Shown: positions 16,114-26,595, counted from the stretch's first letter. The stretch: DNA of 64,000 nucleotides from an uncultured Eubacteriales bacterium (GCA_902789795.1 CADAPM010000007.1:100754-164753); one strand, 5' to 3'. Program-made: numbers and translations. The notes: a model not told the origin generated them from the sequence alone.

Positions 16114-17277
16114 ATGATTCGCATCGGAATGGTCGGTTCTGGCTTTGCCGCCAAACTCCACCTGGATTCCTACCGCCGCATCGGCGTGCAGGATACCGCC
16201 GTGACCGCGATCTGCTCCAAGGACGCGGACCTGGACCAGGTGGCGGAGCAATACGGCATCCCCCGCACCTATGGAGACTTGGAGCAGCTGCTCGGCGATC
16301 CAGACATCGACGTGGTGGACATCATCACCCCGCCCGCGCTGCACGAGGACATGATCGTCCGCGCCATGCGCGCCGGCAAGGACGTGATCTGCGAAAAGCC
16401 GCTGACGGGCTTCTTTGCGCCTGCCGTGGACGAAGCGGGGGTCCCGGTGCCCCGCAGCGAAATGCTGGCAAAGGCGGAAGCCTCGCTCAAAGCTATCGGC
16501 GCGGCCATGCGGGAGACGGGAAAGCGCCTCTATTACGCGGAGAATTACGTCTACGCGCCTTCCGTACAGAAGTGCGCCCAGTTTATCCGGCTCAAGAAGA
16601 GCAGGATCCTGCTGATCAAGGGCGAGGAGTCCCACAGCGGTTCCCACGCTGTCCACGCGCCCTATTGGAAGTTGAACGGCGGCGGCGCGCTGATCCGCCA
16701 GGGCTGCCACCCGCTGTCCGCCGCCTTGTACTTGAAAGCGGTGGAGGGCGAGGTCCGGGGGGAATCCATCCGCCCCGTGTCCGTCACCGCGGTCACCGGC
16801 TGCCTGAGCGATATGCTCAAGGGCGAGGAGCACCGCTACATCCATGCGCACCCGGTGGACGTGGAGGACTTTGCCGATGTCCTGATCACCTTCTCCGACG
16901 GGAGCATCGCCCAGATCCTGGCCAGCGACAATACCGTCGGCGGCACCCGGAACAATATGGAGGTCTTCACCAACGAGGGCCAGTACCAGTGCAATATCGC
17001 GCCTAACGACGCGCTGATGGTCTATCATGAGAACGACGAGCACCTGGACGAGATCTATATGACGGAAAAGCTCGGGCAGAAGGCCGGCTGGCAGCCCATC
17101 TTCCTGGAGGAGACGGTCATGCGCGGCTACCTGGGCGAGCTGCAGGACTTTTTATACTGCCTGAAGACGGGGGCCGAGCCGGCCTCGGGCTTCCCGCTGG
17201 CCTATGACGCGATCCGCGTCATCTATGCCGCCTACCGCTCCGCCCAGGAGGGCTGCGCGGTCCGGCTGGAGGACTGA
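16114..17277 (+). CDS. Gfo/Idh/MocA family oxidoreductase (second copy)
   Basis: 387 residues, longer than the copy at 143. Nucleotide loop GSGFAAKLH at residues 8-16, PPALHEDMIVRAM, and active-site ICEKPL near residue 92, followed by an insertion absent from the first copy. The C-terminal domain carries GGGALIRQGCHPLS with the histidine often used in catalysis. AGAGGAGA precedes the start. Together with the SDR encoded next, it likely oxidises hydroxyl groups of the imported compound. Confidence 0.88.
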   Translation: MIRIGMVGSGFAAKLHLDSYRRIGVQDTAVTAICSKDADLDQVAEQYGIPRTYGDLEQLLGDPDIDVVDIITPPALHEDMIVRAMRAGKDVICEKPLTGFFAPAVDEAGVPVPRSEMLAKAEASLKAIGAAMRETGKRLYYAENYVYAPSVQKCAQFIRLKKSRILLIKGEESHSGSHAVHAPYWKLNGGGALIRQGCHPLSAALYLKAVEGEVRGESIRPVSVTAVTGCLSDMLKGEEHRYIHAHPVDVEDFADVLITFSDGSIAQILASDNTVGGTRNNMEVFTNEGQYQCNIAPNDALMVYHENDEHLDEIYMTEKLGQKAGWQPIFLEETVMRGYLGELQDFLYCLKTGAEPASGFPLAYDAIRVIYAAYRSAQEGCAVRLED

Positions 17278-17324
17278 GGCCCGCAGGCGGCGCTCACTTT
17301 ACGGAACAGGAAAGGGAGGATATC

Positions 17325-18095
17325 ATGAGAAAGGTAGCTATCGTGACCGGCGGGAGCCGCGGCATCGGGAAGGCCATCGCGGCCCGGCTGCTGGACCTGG
17401 GCTATGCGGTCGGCATCATTGACCTGAATGAGGAGTCTACAGTGGCCGCGAACCTGGAGGAGCTCAAGGCGCGGGGGCCCATGTTCTATTACCGCGGCAG
17501 CACCACCTCCGCGGAGGACCGCACCGCCTTCATCGCGGAGGTCATCAAGCGGTACGGCAGGATCGACGTGCTGGTCAACAACGCGGGCGTGGCCCCGAAG
17601 GTGCGCCAGGACCTGCTGTGCGCCACGGAGGAATCCTTTGATTTCGTGGTTGGGGTCAACGTGAAGGGCACGATGTTCATGACCCAGGCCGTCGTCAACG
17701 AGATGCTCAAGCAGCCCGTGTGCGACGACGGCATCCGCGCCGTGATCGTCAACATCTCCAGCTTCTCCCAGTTCGTGTCCTCGCCCAACCGCCCGGAATA
17801 CTGCATCAGCAAGGCGGGTGTCAGCATGCTCACGCGCCTGTTCGCCGACCGTCTGGCCGGGGAGAGCATCTACGTGTACGAGGTGCAGCCCGGCGTCATC
17901 CGCACGGACATGACCGCCAAGGTGCAGGAGAAGTACGACCGCCTGCTGCAGGGCAGCGAGTTCCCCATCCACCGCTGGGGCACCCCGGAGGACGTGGCGA
18001 ACGTGGTCGCGCTGTTCACGGACGGGCACATGACCTATACTACCGGCCAGGTCATCCACGTGGACGGCGGGTACATGAACATCCGCACCCTCTGA
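17325..18095 (+). CDS. Short-chain dehydrogenase/reductase
   Basis: 256 residues. Classical SDR: TGGSRGIGKAIA cofactor loop at 8-19, NNAG near residue 85, the catalytic serine in ISSFSQF, then YCISK with tyrosine and lysine, and the C-terminal TGQVIHVDGGYMN. An acidic residue (D) after the second strand (IIDLN) suggests NAD preference. Acts on a ring or chain hydroxyl in the pathway; substrate unknown. Confidence 0.9.
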   Translation: MRKVAIVTGGSRGIGKAIAARLLDLGYAVGIIDLNEESTVAANLEELKARGPMFYYRGSTTSAEDRTAFIAEVIKRYGRIDVLVNNAGVAPKVRQDLLCATEESFDFVVGVNVKGTMFMTQAVVNEMLKQPVCDDGIRAVIVNISSFSQFVSSPNRPEYCISKAGVSMLTRLFADRLAGESIYVYEVQPGVIRTDMTAKVQEKYDRLLQGSEFPIHRWGTPEDVANVVALFTDGHMTYTTGQVIHVDGGYMNIRTL

Positions 18096-18111
18096 GGATC
18101 GGAGTACAGTG

Positions 18112-20058
18112 ATGAAAACGACGAGCATTCGCCTGAATGGCATGGAGATCCCGGTCAGCATCCGGGACGTCCTGGTGGTCGGGACGGGCTGCGCGGGCTA
18201 CAGCGCGGCGGACCGGCTGTACCAGTACGGGGTCCGCGATATCGCCATCGTGACCGACGACCGCCTGGCGGGCACCTCGCGCAACACGGGCTCGGACAAG
18301 CAGACCTATTATAAACTGACCCTGTCCGGGGATACGCCCGACAGCGTGCGCGACATGGCCGAGACCTACTTTGCCGGCCAGTGTATGGACGGCGAACACG
18401 CGCTGTGCGAGGCGGCGCTTTCCGCCGGGTGCTTCCTGCGGCTGTGCGACCTGGGCGTGCCCTTTCCCCGCAACCGCTATGGCGGCTATGTGGGGTACAA
18501 GACCGACCACGACCCGCGTACCCGGGCCACCTCGGTGGGACCCCTGACCAGCAAGCGCATGACGGAGGCGCTGGAAAAGTCTGTCCTGTCCAAGAACATC
18601 CCTATCCTGGACCGGCATATGGTCATCGCGATCCTGAAGGATGATGAGGGCCGCGCCGCCGGGCTTCTGTGCCTGTGCACTGATCACGGCGGATACGAGA
18701 TCCTCCTGGCCGGCAGCATCATTTATGCCACGGGCGGGCCCGCGGGCATCTATATGGACAGCTGCTATCCCACGCTGCAGCACGGCATGAGCGGCGCGGC
18801 CTACGAGGCCGGGGCCCTCGGCAAAAACCTGACGGAATGGCAGTACGGCCTGGCCTCCATCGCGCCTCGCTGGAATGTGAGCGGCACCTATATGCAGGTG
18901 CTGCCGCGTTTCATTTCCACGGACCGGCAGGGGGGCGACGCCCGGGAGTTCCTGCCGGACTATATCCAGGATCCGGCGGCCATCCTGGACCGCGTGTTCC
19001 TGAAGGGCTACCAGTGGCCCTTCGACGTGCGCAAGGCGCTGGACGGCTCCTCGCTGATCGACCTGATCGTCTATACGGAGAGCAAGGTCAAGAACCGCCG
19101 CATCTTCCTGGACTACCGGGAGAACCCGCTGGGCGGCGATTTCTCCTTCGACTGCCTGGGGGAGGAAGCCCACGAATACCTGCGCAAGACCGGCGCGCTC
19201 TTCGGCAAGCCCATCGACCGCCTGAACCATATGAACGCCCCCGCCGTGGAGTTCTACCGCAGCAAGGGCGTGGACCTGGCCACGGAAATGCTGGAGATCG
19301 CCCTGTGCGCCCAGCACAACAACGGTGGCCTGGCCATCGACGAGTGGTGGCAGAGCACCATCCCCGGCCTGTTCGTGTGCGGCGAGGCGGCGGGCAGCCA
19401 CGGCGTGTACCGCCCAGGCGGCAGCGCCTTGAACGCGGGCCAGGTAGGCGCGGAGCGGGCCGCCATGTATATCGCCCATCACGAACGGCCCGAAAGGACC
19501 GCCGACGACCTGCCCCTGTCCGAACGGCAGCGGATCCTGGACCTGATGGCGCTGCCGGACCGGGTCCTGGGCGCGGAAAGCACCCTGCCCGAGGCGCTGG
19601 GCTCCGTCATGCGGGATATGAGCCGCGCCGGCAGCGCCGTGCGCGACGCGGACGCTATCGAGGCGCTGTACCATACGGTGCGCGAGAAATATGTCCATTT
19701 GGAGGATACGGTGCGTATCGCTTCCCGGGCGGAGGCGGATAAGCTGTATCTGTACCGCGACGTGCTCTTGACCCAGCAGGTGTATTTGTATGCCATGATG
19801 GATTACAGCCGTCAGGGCGGCGGCAGCCGCGGGTCATCCCTGTATACGAATGCGGGCGGTGAAAAGGGTCTTGTCAGCCTGCCCGAGACCTGCCGCATGG
19901 TGCTGGACAACGGCCGCTTGGCCGGCCGCATCCAGGAGATCGCCTTCACGAAGGAGGGCGTCCAGGCCCATTGGCGCGACGTGCACCCGATCCCCGAGAC
20001 GGACGATACCTTTGAGAACGTCTGGCGGGAATGGCGGGAGAGCGGCTACGGAGACTGA
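18112..20058 (+). CDS. FAD-dependent oxidoreductase, fumarate reductase flavoprotein-like
   Basis: 648 residues from ATG 18112 with GGAG seven bases before it. The FAD dinucleotide loop VVGTGCAGYSAADRL begins near residue 22. The capping domain is in the middle. The second FAD region HNNGGLAIDEW...GLFVCGEAAG...GGSALNAGQVG lies near residues 402-445. C-terminal helices resemble those of L-aspartate oxidase and fumarate reductase subunits. These enzymes reduce or introduce C=C bonds next to a carboxylate. With the ene-reductase gene two genes on, a fermentative reduction step is plausible. No cytochrome or quinone partner is nearby. Confidence 0.85.
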   Translation: MKTTSIRLNGMEIPVSIRDVLVVGTGCAGYSAADRLYQYGVRDIAIVTDDRLAGTSRNTGSDKQTYYKLTLSGDTPDSVRDMAETYFAGQCMDGEHALCEAALSAGCFLRLCDLGVPFPRNRYGGYVGYKTDHDPRTRATSVGPLTSKRMTEALEKSVLSKNIPILDRHMVIAILKDDEGRAAGLLCLCTDHGGYEILLAGSIIYATGGPAGIYMDSCYPTLQHGMSGAAYEAGALGKNLTEWQYGLASIAPRWNVSGTYMQVLPRFISTDRQGGDAREFLPDYIQDPAAILDRVFLKGYQWPFDVRKALDGSSLIDLIVYTESKVKNRRIFLDYRENPLGGDFSFDCLGEEAHEYLRKTGALFGKPIDRLNHMNAPAVEFYRSKGVDLATEMLEIALCAQHNNGGLAIDEWWQSTIPGLFVCGEAAGSHGVYRPGGSALNAGQVGAERAAMYIAHHERPERTADDLPLSERQRILDLMALPDRVLGAESTLPEALGSVMRDMSRAGSAVRDADAIEALYHTVREKYVHLEDTVRIASRAEADKLYLYRDVLLTQQVYLYAMMDYSRQGGGSRGSSLYTNAGGEKGLVSLPETCRMVLDNGRLAGRIQEIAFTKEGVQAHWRDVHPIPETDDTFENVWREWRESGYGD

Positions 20059-20071
20059 GGAGGGAACGAAG

Positions 20072-21394
20072 GTGCTGAAGATCAACCAGGCCAAGACGGA
20101 TTTTGAGCGGGAACCCCTCATGCATCCCTTCGGGTTCAAGGGCGGCGCGCTGAACGAGATCTGGCAGTGCGCCTGCACTCTGACCGATGGGGAGGGGCGG
20201 ACCGGTACGGGCATCGGCTGCCAGAACGTATTGTGGTCGGACGCGCAGGTCTTCGCCTCCGGTTCTCCCGCGGCGGGAGCCAGCATGATGTACGCGATCA
20301 CGGATTACGCCGCGCGCCTGCTGGAGGGAAACAGCTATCAGGATCCCTTCGAGGCCCTGGACGCGATCCTGCCCCGGTGCCTGGAGTACGGGCGGCAGGT
20401 CACCCGCCGGCCGGACATGCGCACCACCTTTGTGCTGAACGCGCTGGTGCCGGTGGATATGGCCCTGTGGCAGCTGTACGAGCAGCAGACCGGACATCAG
20501 GGCTTCGACCATGTGGTCCCGGCGGCCGCTCAGCCCTGGCTTAAGGAGCGCTACGACCGGCTGCAGATCATCCCGCTGGTCTCCTACGGCGTATCGGCCC
20601 GGGAAGCCCGGGCATTGGCGGAGGAGGGGTACTTCTTCCTCAAGATCAAGCTGGGCTCCGACCCGGAGGGCGACGGCGACCAGGACAAGATGCTCGCCTG
20701 GGATATGAACAGGATCACCGAGATCCACGAAGCGGTGCGTGATATCCATACCCCCTGGACGGAAGACGGGCACATCGCCTATTATTTCGACTGCAACGGG
20801 CGCTATGACTCGGTGGAGCGCGTGCGCAGGCTCCTCGACCACGCGGAGAAGGTAGGCGCGCTCAAGCATACGGTCATCCTGGAGGAGCCGCTGCCCGAAA
20901 GCGACCTGAGCCCCGTGGGGAGCCTGCCGGTGATGGTGGCCGCGGATGAGAGCGCCCACTCCCCGGAGGATGTACGCCTGCGGCTGCAGCTGGGCTACCG
21001 CGCCATCGCGCTCAAGCCCATCGCCAAGACCATGTCGGTCACCTTCCGGATGATCGAGGAGGCCGGGAAGGCGGGGGCCGCCTTCTTCTGCGCCGATCTG
21101 ACCGTGGGCCCGCTCCAGGCGGACGTCAACAAGTGCTTCGCCGCCCGGCTCAAGTGCCTGCCGGGACTGAAGCTGCCGGTGATGGAGAGCAACGGCTGGC
21201 AGAACTATACGCACTGGGAACGCATGCGCGACGCCCTGCCGGACAAGAGCGCGGCCTGGACGCACATGTCCGGCGGCAGCGTCCTGCTGGCGGACGGCTT
21301 CTATGAGCGATCGGCCAATATCTTTGAACCCCTGCCGCACTACGCGGCGGTAGCAGCAGCGGAACTGAACGGAGGACACACCGATGAAGCATGA
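20072..21394 (+). CDS. Enolase-superfamily (mandelate racemase/muconate lactonizing type) enzyme
   Basis: 440 residues from GTG 20072, chosen because GAGGAGGG at 20056-20063 has ideal spacing; a longer frame runs into the previous gene. The barrel shows FLKIKLG (KxK lysines), YYFDCNGRYD (metal D), LEEPLPE (metal E), VAADES (metal D/E) and a late GGSVLLADGFYE. Family members abstract the proton alpha to a carboxylate, causing racemisation, cycloisomerisation or dehydration of sugar acids. A sugar-acid dehydratase fits the surrounding genes. Its end overlaps the next gene by 11 bases. Confidence 0.83.
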   Translation: MLKINQAKTDFEREPLMHPFGFKGGALNEIWQCACTLTDGEGRTGTGIGCQNVLWSDAQVFASGSPAAGASMMYAITDYAARLLEGNSYQDPFEALDAILPRCLEYGRQVTRRPDMRTTFVLNALVPVDMALWQLYEQQTGHQGFDHVVPAAAQPWLKERYDRLQIIPLVSYGVSAREARALAEEGYFFLKIKLGSDPEGDGDQDKMLAWDMNRITEIHEAVRDIHTPWTEDGHIAYYFDCNGRYDSVERVRRLLDHAEKVGALKHTVILEEPLPESDLSPVGSLPVMVAADESAHSPEDVRLRLQLGYRAIALKPIAKTMSVTFRMIEEAGKAGAAFFCADLTVGPLQADVNKCFAARLKCLPGLKLPVMESNGWQNYTHWERMRDALPDKSAAWTHMSGGSVLLADGFYERSANIFEPLPHYAAVAAAELNGGHTDEA

Positions 21395-22694
21395 GACTTT
21401 CCACTATAAGAGCCTGCAGGACGTCGCCGAACGGGCCACGGAGCTGAATGCTTATCTGCCCCTCAGCGAGGATGTGGGGGCGCTGCTGTCCCCCTTCGAG
21501 CTGGCGGGGCGCAGGATCGACAACCATATCGCCTTCCAGGCCATGGAGGGCACGGACGGCACGGAAGACGGCGCGCCGGGGGAAAAGACCATCCGGCGGT
21601 ACGACCGCTTTTCCAAGGCGGGCCCGGGCGTGATCTGGTTCGAGGCCGTGGCGACGGTCAAGGAGGGGCGCGCCAGCGCGCACCAGCTCTGGATCACGCC
21701 TGAAAACGTCGGCGAATTCAAGCGCCTGACGGACCGCATGCGCGAAAACTGCCTGAAGGAAAACGGCTATGAGCCGCTGATCGTGATGCAGGCCACCAAC
21801 TCCGGCCGCTATTCCAAGCCCCACGGCTATCCGGAACCCATGATCCTCTACAATTGTCCGCCCCTGGAGGATACGCCCTGGCCTGCCGACCGGATCCTGA
21901 GTGACGATCAGATCAAGCGCTTTGAGGAAGCCTTTGGACGGGCGGCCCTGCTGGCCCAGGAAGCGGGCTTTGACGGCATGGACCTCAAGAGCTGCCATCG
22001 CTACCTGATCTGCGAGTCCCTGAGCGCCTTTACCCGGCCCGGGGAGTACGGCGGCAGCTATGAGAACCGGACCCGGTTCATCAAAAACGCCTACCGCGCC
22101 GCCCAGGCCAATGTGCGGGGGGACAGCTTTTTCCTGACCAGCCGGCTGAACGCCTATGACGGCTTCCCTTACCCCTACGGCTTCGGCATCGGGGAGGGCA
22201 GCATGGAGCCGGTGCTCACGGAGCCCATCCGCCTTTTGAAAGAGCTGAAGGAGGAGTTCCATATCCCCCTCATCAACATCAGCATGGGCAATCCCTACAA
22301 GAACCCGCACGTGAACCGGCCCTACGACCACGGCAATTACGTGCCGGAGGAGCACCCGCTGGAGGGCCTGGGCCGCATGATGAAGGGGCTGATGGAGATC
22401 CATGAGGCGATCCCGGACCTGCCCATCATCGGGTCGGCCTTTACCTACCTGAGGCAGTTCAGCGTCAACCAGGCCGCTGCCATGGTCGAAAACGGCGCGT
22501 GCAGTTTGGCGGGCTTCGGGCGCATGGCGTTTGCCTACCCGGAATTCATCCATGACCTGAAGGCCCAGGGGCGCATCGACGAGAAAAAGGTCTGCATCAC
22601 CTGCGGCGGCTGCGCGGTCCTGCTCAGGGCGGGCATCCCGGCGGGCTGCGTGATCCGGGACCGGGAAGTCTATCAGCTGCCGTCGGCAGATTAA
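21384..22694 (+). CDS. Old yellow enzyme-type ene-reductase with Fe-S site
   Basis: 436 residues. An FMN TIM barrel of the NADH:flavin oxidoreductase family: FQAMEGTDG near the start, [20 protein letters not shown] and SRLNAYDGF; these resemble the active-site HGAHGYL region with altered residues. The C-terminal end has C-x2-C-x2-C (CITCGGC) and a further cysteine 12 residues later, the expected [4Fe-4S] ligands of 2,4-dienoyl-CoA reductase-like enzymes. The flavodoxin and FAD/NAD domains that normally follow are absent, so electrons must come from another protein. Likely reduces an activated C=C bond. Confidence 0.83.
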   Translation: MKHETFHYKSLQDVAERATELNAYLPLSEDVGALLSPFELAGRRIDNHIAFQAMEGTDGTEDGAPGEKTIRRYDRFSKAGPGVIWFEAVATVKEGRASAHQLWITPENVGEFKRLTDRMRENCLKENGYEPLIVMQATNSGRYSKPHGYPEPMILYNCPPLEDTPWPADRILSDDQIKRFEEAFGRAALLAQEAGFDGMDLKSCHRYLICESLSAFTRPGEYGGSYENRTRFIKNAYRAAQANVRGDSFFLTSRLNAYDGFPYPYGFGIGEGSMEPVLTEPIRLLKELKEEFHIPLINISMGNPYKNPHVNRPYDHGNYVPEEHPLEGLGRMMKGLMEIHEAIPDLPIIGSAFTYLRQFSVNQAAAMVENGACSLAGFGRMAFAYPEFIHDLKAQGRIDEKKVCITCGGCAVLLRAGIPAGCVIRDREVYQLPSAD

Positions 22695-22714
22695 GCAGGA
22701 CGAGGAGAGATACC

Positions 22715-24394
22715 ATGAAAGGTGAAAAGATCAGAAACTGGAACGAGGAATCCCTGGACCACCGCAACGCGCTGCTCTATGCCATGGGGCGGACGGAGGA
22801 AGAGGTCCGGCGTCCCGTTATCGGGCTCATCAACTCCTGGAACGAGATGAATCCGGGCCACTATCCCTTTGATAAGTCCGTGATCCAGGAGATGAAAGAG
22901 GAGATCGAGAAGGCCGGCGGCCTGGCCGTGGAGCTGCCCACCACTGGCATCTGCGACGGCATGTGCTCCAACACGCCCGGCGACCGGTATACCCTGCCGG
23001 CCCGGGACCTGGTGTCCTCCGAGGTGGAGATGCTGGCCGAGCTGAACGGCCTGGAGGGCATGGTCATGATGGCCACCTGCGACAAGGTGGTGCCGGGCAT
23101 GATCATGGGCGCGCTGCGCGTGAACATCCCCGCGGTCATGATGACGGGCGGCTACATGGCTGCCGGCCACTACCAGGGGAAAATGCTGACCCTGACCCAC
23201 ACCAAGCAGGCCTATGCCGCCTACGTGGCGGGAGATATCGACCGCAGCGACTATAAGGGCGTGGTGCGCAACGCCTGCCCGACGCCTGGCGCGTGCCCCT
23301 TCATGGGCACGGCCAACACCATGTGCGCTATGGCGGAGATCCTGGGCTTCTCGCCCCATGGCGCGGCCAGCTGCCGCAGCCAGACGCCCAAGTGGCACGA
23401 GCTCGCCCGCACCGCGGCCCGGCAGATCATGGCGGCCTGGCAGCAGGACGTCCGGCCCCGGGACATTTTGAGCCAGTCGAGCTTTGAAAACGTGGTGGCT
23501 TACATGATGGCGACGGGCGGCAGCACCAACTCCGTCCTGCATATCCCGGCTATCGCGCGGCAGATCGGCGTTCACATCACGCCGGAAACCTTTGACCGCA
23601 TCAGCCGCCGGGTGCCGCTGATCAGCACCATCTATCCCAACCACCCCACCTACACCATGGAGGAGTTCGAGGCCGCCGGCGGCCTGGGCGCGGTGGTCAA
23701 GGAGCTTTGCAAGGCGGGCCTGCTCGACGCGGAGGCCAAGGGCATGTTCGGCACCATCGGCGATAAGGCCGCGCTGTCCAAAAACCTGGATCCCGGCGTC
23801 ATCCATCCGGTCACCGACCCCATCAACCCCCAGGGCGGGCTTGCGGTGCTGCACGGCAATATCGGCACCGACAGCGCCATCGTGAAATTCAGCGCCGTGG
23901 AGAAGGAGGCCTGGAAGTTCTCCGGCCCCGCCCGGTGCTATGACAGCCAGGACGACGCCTGGCACGCCATCCTGAAGGACGAGATCAAGCCCGGGGACGT
24001 GGTGGTCATCCGCTATGAGGGCCCCAAGGGCAGCCCGGGTATGCCGCACATGGAGACCTTTATGGCCGCGGTGCTGGGCAAGGGCATGGGCACCCAGATC
24101 GCGCTGGTCTCCGACGGCCGCTTCAGCGGCGCCACAGGCGGCCTGGCCATTGGCCATGTGAGCCCCGAGGCGGAGGAGGGCGGCAATATCGCCCTGATCC
24201 GGGACGGAGACCGGATCGAGATCGACATCGAGGCCCGCAGCCTGTTAGTGGACGTATCGGAAGAAGAGCTGGCCCGGCGCAGGGAAGCGTGGCAGCCCAT
24301 GAAGAAACCTGCCACCGGCTGGCTGGACCTCTACCGCAGGAACTGCACCTCCGCCCATCGCGGCGCGACCGTGTACTGGGGCAGCGAAGACTGA
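22715..24394 (+). CDS. IlvD/Edd-family dehydratase (sugar-acid or dihydroxy-acid)
   Basis: 559 residues, full length. Fe-S cysteines lie in [10 protein letters not shown] and [18 protein letters not shown], with GICDGMC further upstream. [22 protein letters not shown] and [11 protein letters not shown] are family signatures. The GACPFMG segment differs from the GSCGGM of biosynthetic dihydroxy-acid dehydratase, favouring a sugar-acid dehydratase role. No other branched-chain amino acid biosynthesis genes are nearby. Removes water from a 2,3-dihydroxy acid to give a 2-keto-3-deoxy acid. Confidence 0.9.
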   Translation: MKGEKIRNWNEESLDHRNALLYAMGRTEEEVRRPVIGLINSWNEMNPGHYPFDKSVIQEMKEEIEKAGGLAVELPTTGICDGMCSNTPGDRYTLPARDLVSSEVEMLAELNGLEGMVMMATCDKVVPGMIMGALRVNIPAVMMTGGYMAAGHYQGKMLTLTHTKQAYAAYVAGDIDRSDYKGVVRNACPTPGACPFMGTANTMCAMAEILGFSPHGAASCRSQTPKWHELARTAARQIMAAWQQDVRPRDILSQSSFENVVAYMMATGGSTNSVLHIPAIARQIGVHITPETFDRISRRVPLISTIYPNHPTYTMEEFEAAGGLGAVVKELCKAGLLDAEAKGMFGTIGDKAALSKNLDPGVIHPVTDPINPQGGLAVLHGNIGTDSAIVKFSAVEKEAWKFSGPARCYDSQDDAWHAILKDEIKPGDVVVIRYEGPKGSPGMPHMETFMAAVLGKGMGTQIALVSDGRFSGATGGLAIGHVSPEAEEGGNIALIRDGDRIEIDIEARSLLVDVSEEELARRREAWQPMKKPATGWLDLYRRNCTSAHRGATVYWGSED

Positions 24395-24412
24395 CAGGGG
24401 CAGGTGACCAGG

Positions 24413-25474
24413 ATGAAACTTTCAAGACCGCTCGACAACCGGGTGGGGCAGATCTACGAGCCCTTCAAGACCCGCTTCCTGACGCGGACCATCACGGAGC
24501 TGGCCGAGGACGAGGTGCTGGTTCATATCCGGGCCAGCGCCATCTGCGGCAGCGACCTGCACATCGCCCGGGGCAGGCACCCCTCCGCGCCTATCCCGTG
24601 CACCATCGGGCATGAGTTTTCGGGCGACGTCATCGCGGTGGGCGAAGGGGTCAGCACCGTCTTCCCCGGCGAACGGGTCACGGTGGAGCCCTGCATCGTC
24701 TGCGGAAAGTGCGCGGCCTGCCGCCGCGGGGAGTACTCCTACTGCGAGCACATCTCCTTCACCTACCGCAACGGCGACGGGGCCATGGCGGATTACATCG
24801 CGGTCAAGGCGCCCTATGTGTATGAGCTGCCGGACTATCTGACCTATGAGACCGGCGCGCTGACGGAGCCCCTCAGCGTGGCCACCCACGCGGTCCGGCG
24901 GGCGGATATCCGCCTGGGGGAGAGCGTGCTGATCATCGGCGCGGGGGCCATCGGCATGCTGGTGGCCGCCATGTGCCGCCAGAGCGGGGCCAAGCAGATC
25001 GTGATCGCGGACGTTTCGGACGCGCGGCTGGAGACAGCCCTGCAGCTGGGCGCGACCCATGCCGTGAACAGCGAGAAATGTGATCTGGAGGCGGAGATCA
25101 GCCGCCTCACCGACGGCCGGGGCGTGGACAAGAGCTTCGAGTGCGTAGGCCTCGAGAGCTGCTTCCACCAGGCGGTAAACACCTTGCGGCGCGGCGGCAC
25201 CGCGACCGTGGTGGGCATCTATGAGAACCAGGACCTGCACTTTGCGCCGGCAAGGCTGGTCACCCACGAGATCCGGATCCAGGGGGCCCAGGGCTACTGC
25301 TGGGATTTCCCCATCGCCATCGCCGCGGCCAAGGATATCCCGCTGGACAAGCTGATCACCCACCGCTTTCCGCTGGCTGACCTGCAGGCGGCCCTCGATA
25401 CCGCCCTGGACCGCTTGAGCGGCAGCATCAAGGTGGTGCTCACCTCTGGCCCTGAAGCCGGGGAACTGAGCTGA
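24413..25474 (+). CDS. Zinc-dependent medium-chain alcohol dehydrogenase
   Basis: 353 residues from ATG 24413; GTG 24404 is an alternative. Catalytic zinc cysteine in SAICGSDLH, GHEFSGDVIAVG, structural zinc cysteines in CIVCGKCAACRRGEYSYC, NAD loop IIGAGAIGMLVAAM near residue 175 and an acidic VIADVSDARLE that fits NAD. Closest in style to threonine, sorbitol or L-idonate 5-dehydrogenases. In this operon it probably oxidises a secondary alcohol of a sugar acid. Confidence 0.9.
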   Translation: MKLSRPLDNRVGQIYEPFKTRFLTRTITELAEDEVLVHIRASAICGSDLHIARGRHPSAPIPCTIGHEFSGDVIAVGEGVSTVFPGERVTVEPCIVCGKCAACRRGEYSYCEHISFTYRNGDGAMADYIAVKAPYVYELPDYLTYETGALTEPLSVATHAVRRADIRLGESVLIIGAGAIGMLVAAMCRQSGAKQIVIADVSDARLETALQLGATHAVNSEKCDLEAEISRLTDGRGVDKSFECVGLESCFHQAVNTLRRGGTATVVGIYENQDLHFAPARLVTHEIRIQGAQGYCWDFPIAIAAAKDIPLDKLITHRFPLADLQAALDTALDRLSGSIKVVLTSGPEAGELS

Positions 25475-25491
25475 CCAATACGGAGGAGACC

Positions 25492-26595
25492 ATGGGAGAC
25501 CATTTTCTGGATGCGGACAGCGTCCGCTGCTACTGTGAGGAGATCTTCAAGCGCCACGGCTTTGCGGAGGAGGACTGCCGCCGCATCGTGGACGTGATCC
25601 TGACGGCCGACCTGTACGGCATCGAGTCCCACGGCATCCAGCGGATGCAGCGCTACCACGATTCGCTCCGGCGCGGGCTGGTGGATGTGAACGCCCGGCC
25701 CGAGGTGGTCTTTGAGACGCCGCTGAGCGCCGTGCTCGAGGCCAATCAGGCCATGGGCCAGACCACCGCGCACCAGGCCATGCGCATGGCTATTGACAAG
25801 GCGAAGCAACACGGCTTCGGCATGGTGACGGTGCGGAACTGCAACCATTACGGCATTGCCGGGTACTATGCGAAAATGGCGGCGGCGGAGGACCTGATCG
25901 GCTTCAGCTCCACCAATACGGAGGCCATCGCCATCCCGACCTTCGGCAAGCAGCCCATGCTGGGCACGAGCCCCCTGGCCTTCGCCATGCCGGCTGATCC
26001 CTATGATTTCCTGTATGATTGCGCCACCACCGTGGTGCCCCGCGGGAAGCTGGAGATCTACAACAAGCGCGGTCTCCCGCTGGTGCCGGGCTGGGCGGCG
26101 GACGAGAACGGCAGGCCCTGCGAGGACGCCGCGCACGTCCTTGACAACATCAACCGCAAGGAGTACGGCGGCATCTTCCCCATCGGCGGGGACGACAAGG
26201 CGACGGGATCCCACAAGGGCTACGGCCTGGGCATCATCGCGGAGATCTTCACGGGCATCCTGGCCGGCGGAGATACCTCGCCCCACGTGAAGAACGGCGG
26301 CATGGGCGACACGAGCTTCGGCTTCTTCGCCCTGGATTACGGGCTCTTCGGGGATAAGCGGGAGATCCGCAGCCGCCTGTCCACCCTGCTTCAGGAGCTC
26401 AGGGACAGCGCCAAGGCGGAGGGACGCGACCGGATCTACACCCACGGCGAGCCGGAAATGCTTTCGCTGAAGGAGAAGACGGAAAACGGCATCCCCGCCA
26501 ATCAGAAGACGGTGGACGAGTTAGTGCAGATTGGCGCGGACATGGGGCTGCGCTATGCCGATTATGTGTGTGAAAAGGAAAAGGCGAACCAATAA
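25492..26595 (+). CDS. LDH2/MDG-family malate/L-lactate-type dehydrogenase
   Basis: 367 residues. Family marks: SHGIQRMQRYHDSLRRG with the conserved histidine, NCNHYGIAGYYA with the catalytic histidine, TEAIAIPTFGKQPMLGTSPLAFAMPA and GSHKGYGLGIIAEI. This Rossmann-independent NAD(P) family includes malate, ureidoglycolate and 2,3-diketo-L-gulonate (YiaK) reductases. It ends the catabolic series and probably reduces a 2-keto acid. GGAGGAGACC precedes the start. Confidence 0.9.
   Translation: MGDHFLDADSVRCYCEEIFKRHGFAEEDCRRIVDVILTADLYGIESHGIQRMQRYHDSLRRGLVDVNARPEVVFETPLSAVLEANQAMGQTTAHQAMRMAIDKAKQHGFGMVTVRNCNHYGIAGYYAKMAAAEDLIGFSSTNTEAIAIPTFGKQPMLGTSPLAFAMPADPYDFLYDCATTVVPRGKLEIYNKRGLPLVPGWAADENGRPCEDAAHVLDNINRKEYGGIFPIGGDDKATGSHKGYGLGIIAEIFTGILAGGDTSPHVKNGGMGDTSFGFFALDYGLFGDKREIRSRLSTLLQELRDSAKAEGRDRIYTHGEPEMLSLKEKTENGIPANQKTVDELVQIGADMGLRYADYVCEKEKANQ

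Noticed and set aside
22715-24394. Assigning ilvD (branched-chain amino acid biosynthesis)
   Set aside because: The Fe-S segment differs from typical biosynthetic enzymes and no ilv or leu genes are nearby; the operon is catabolic.
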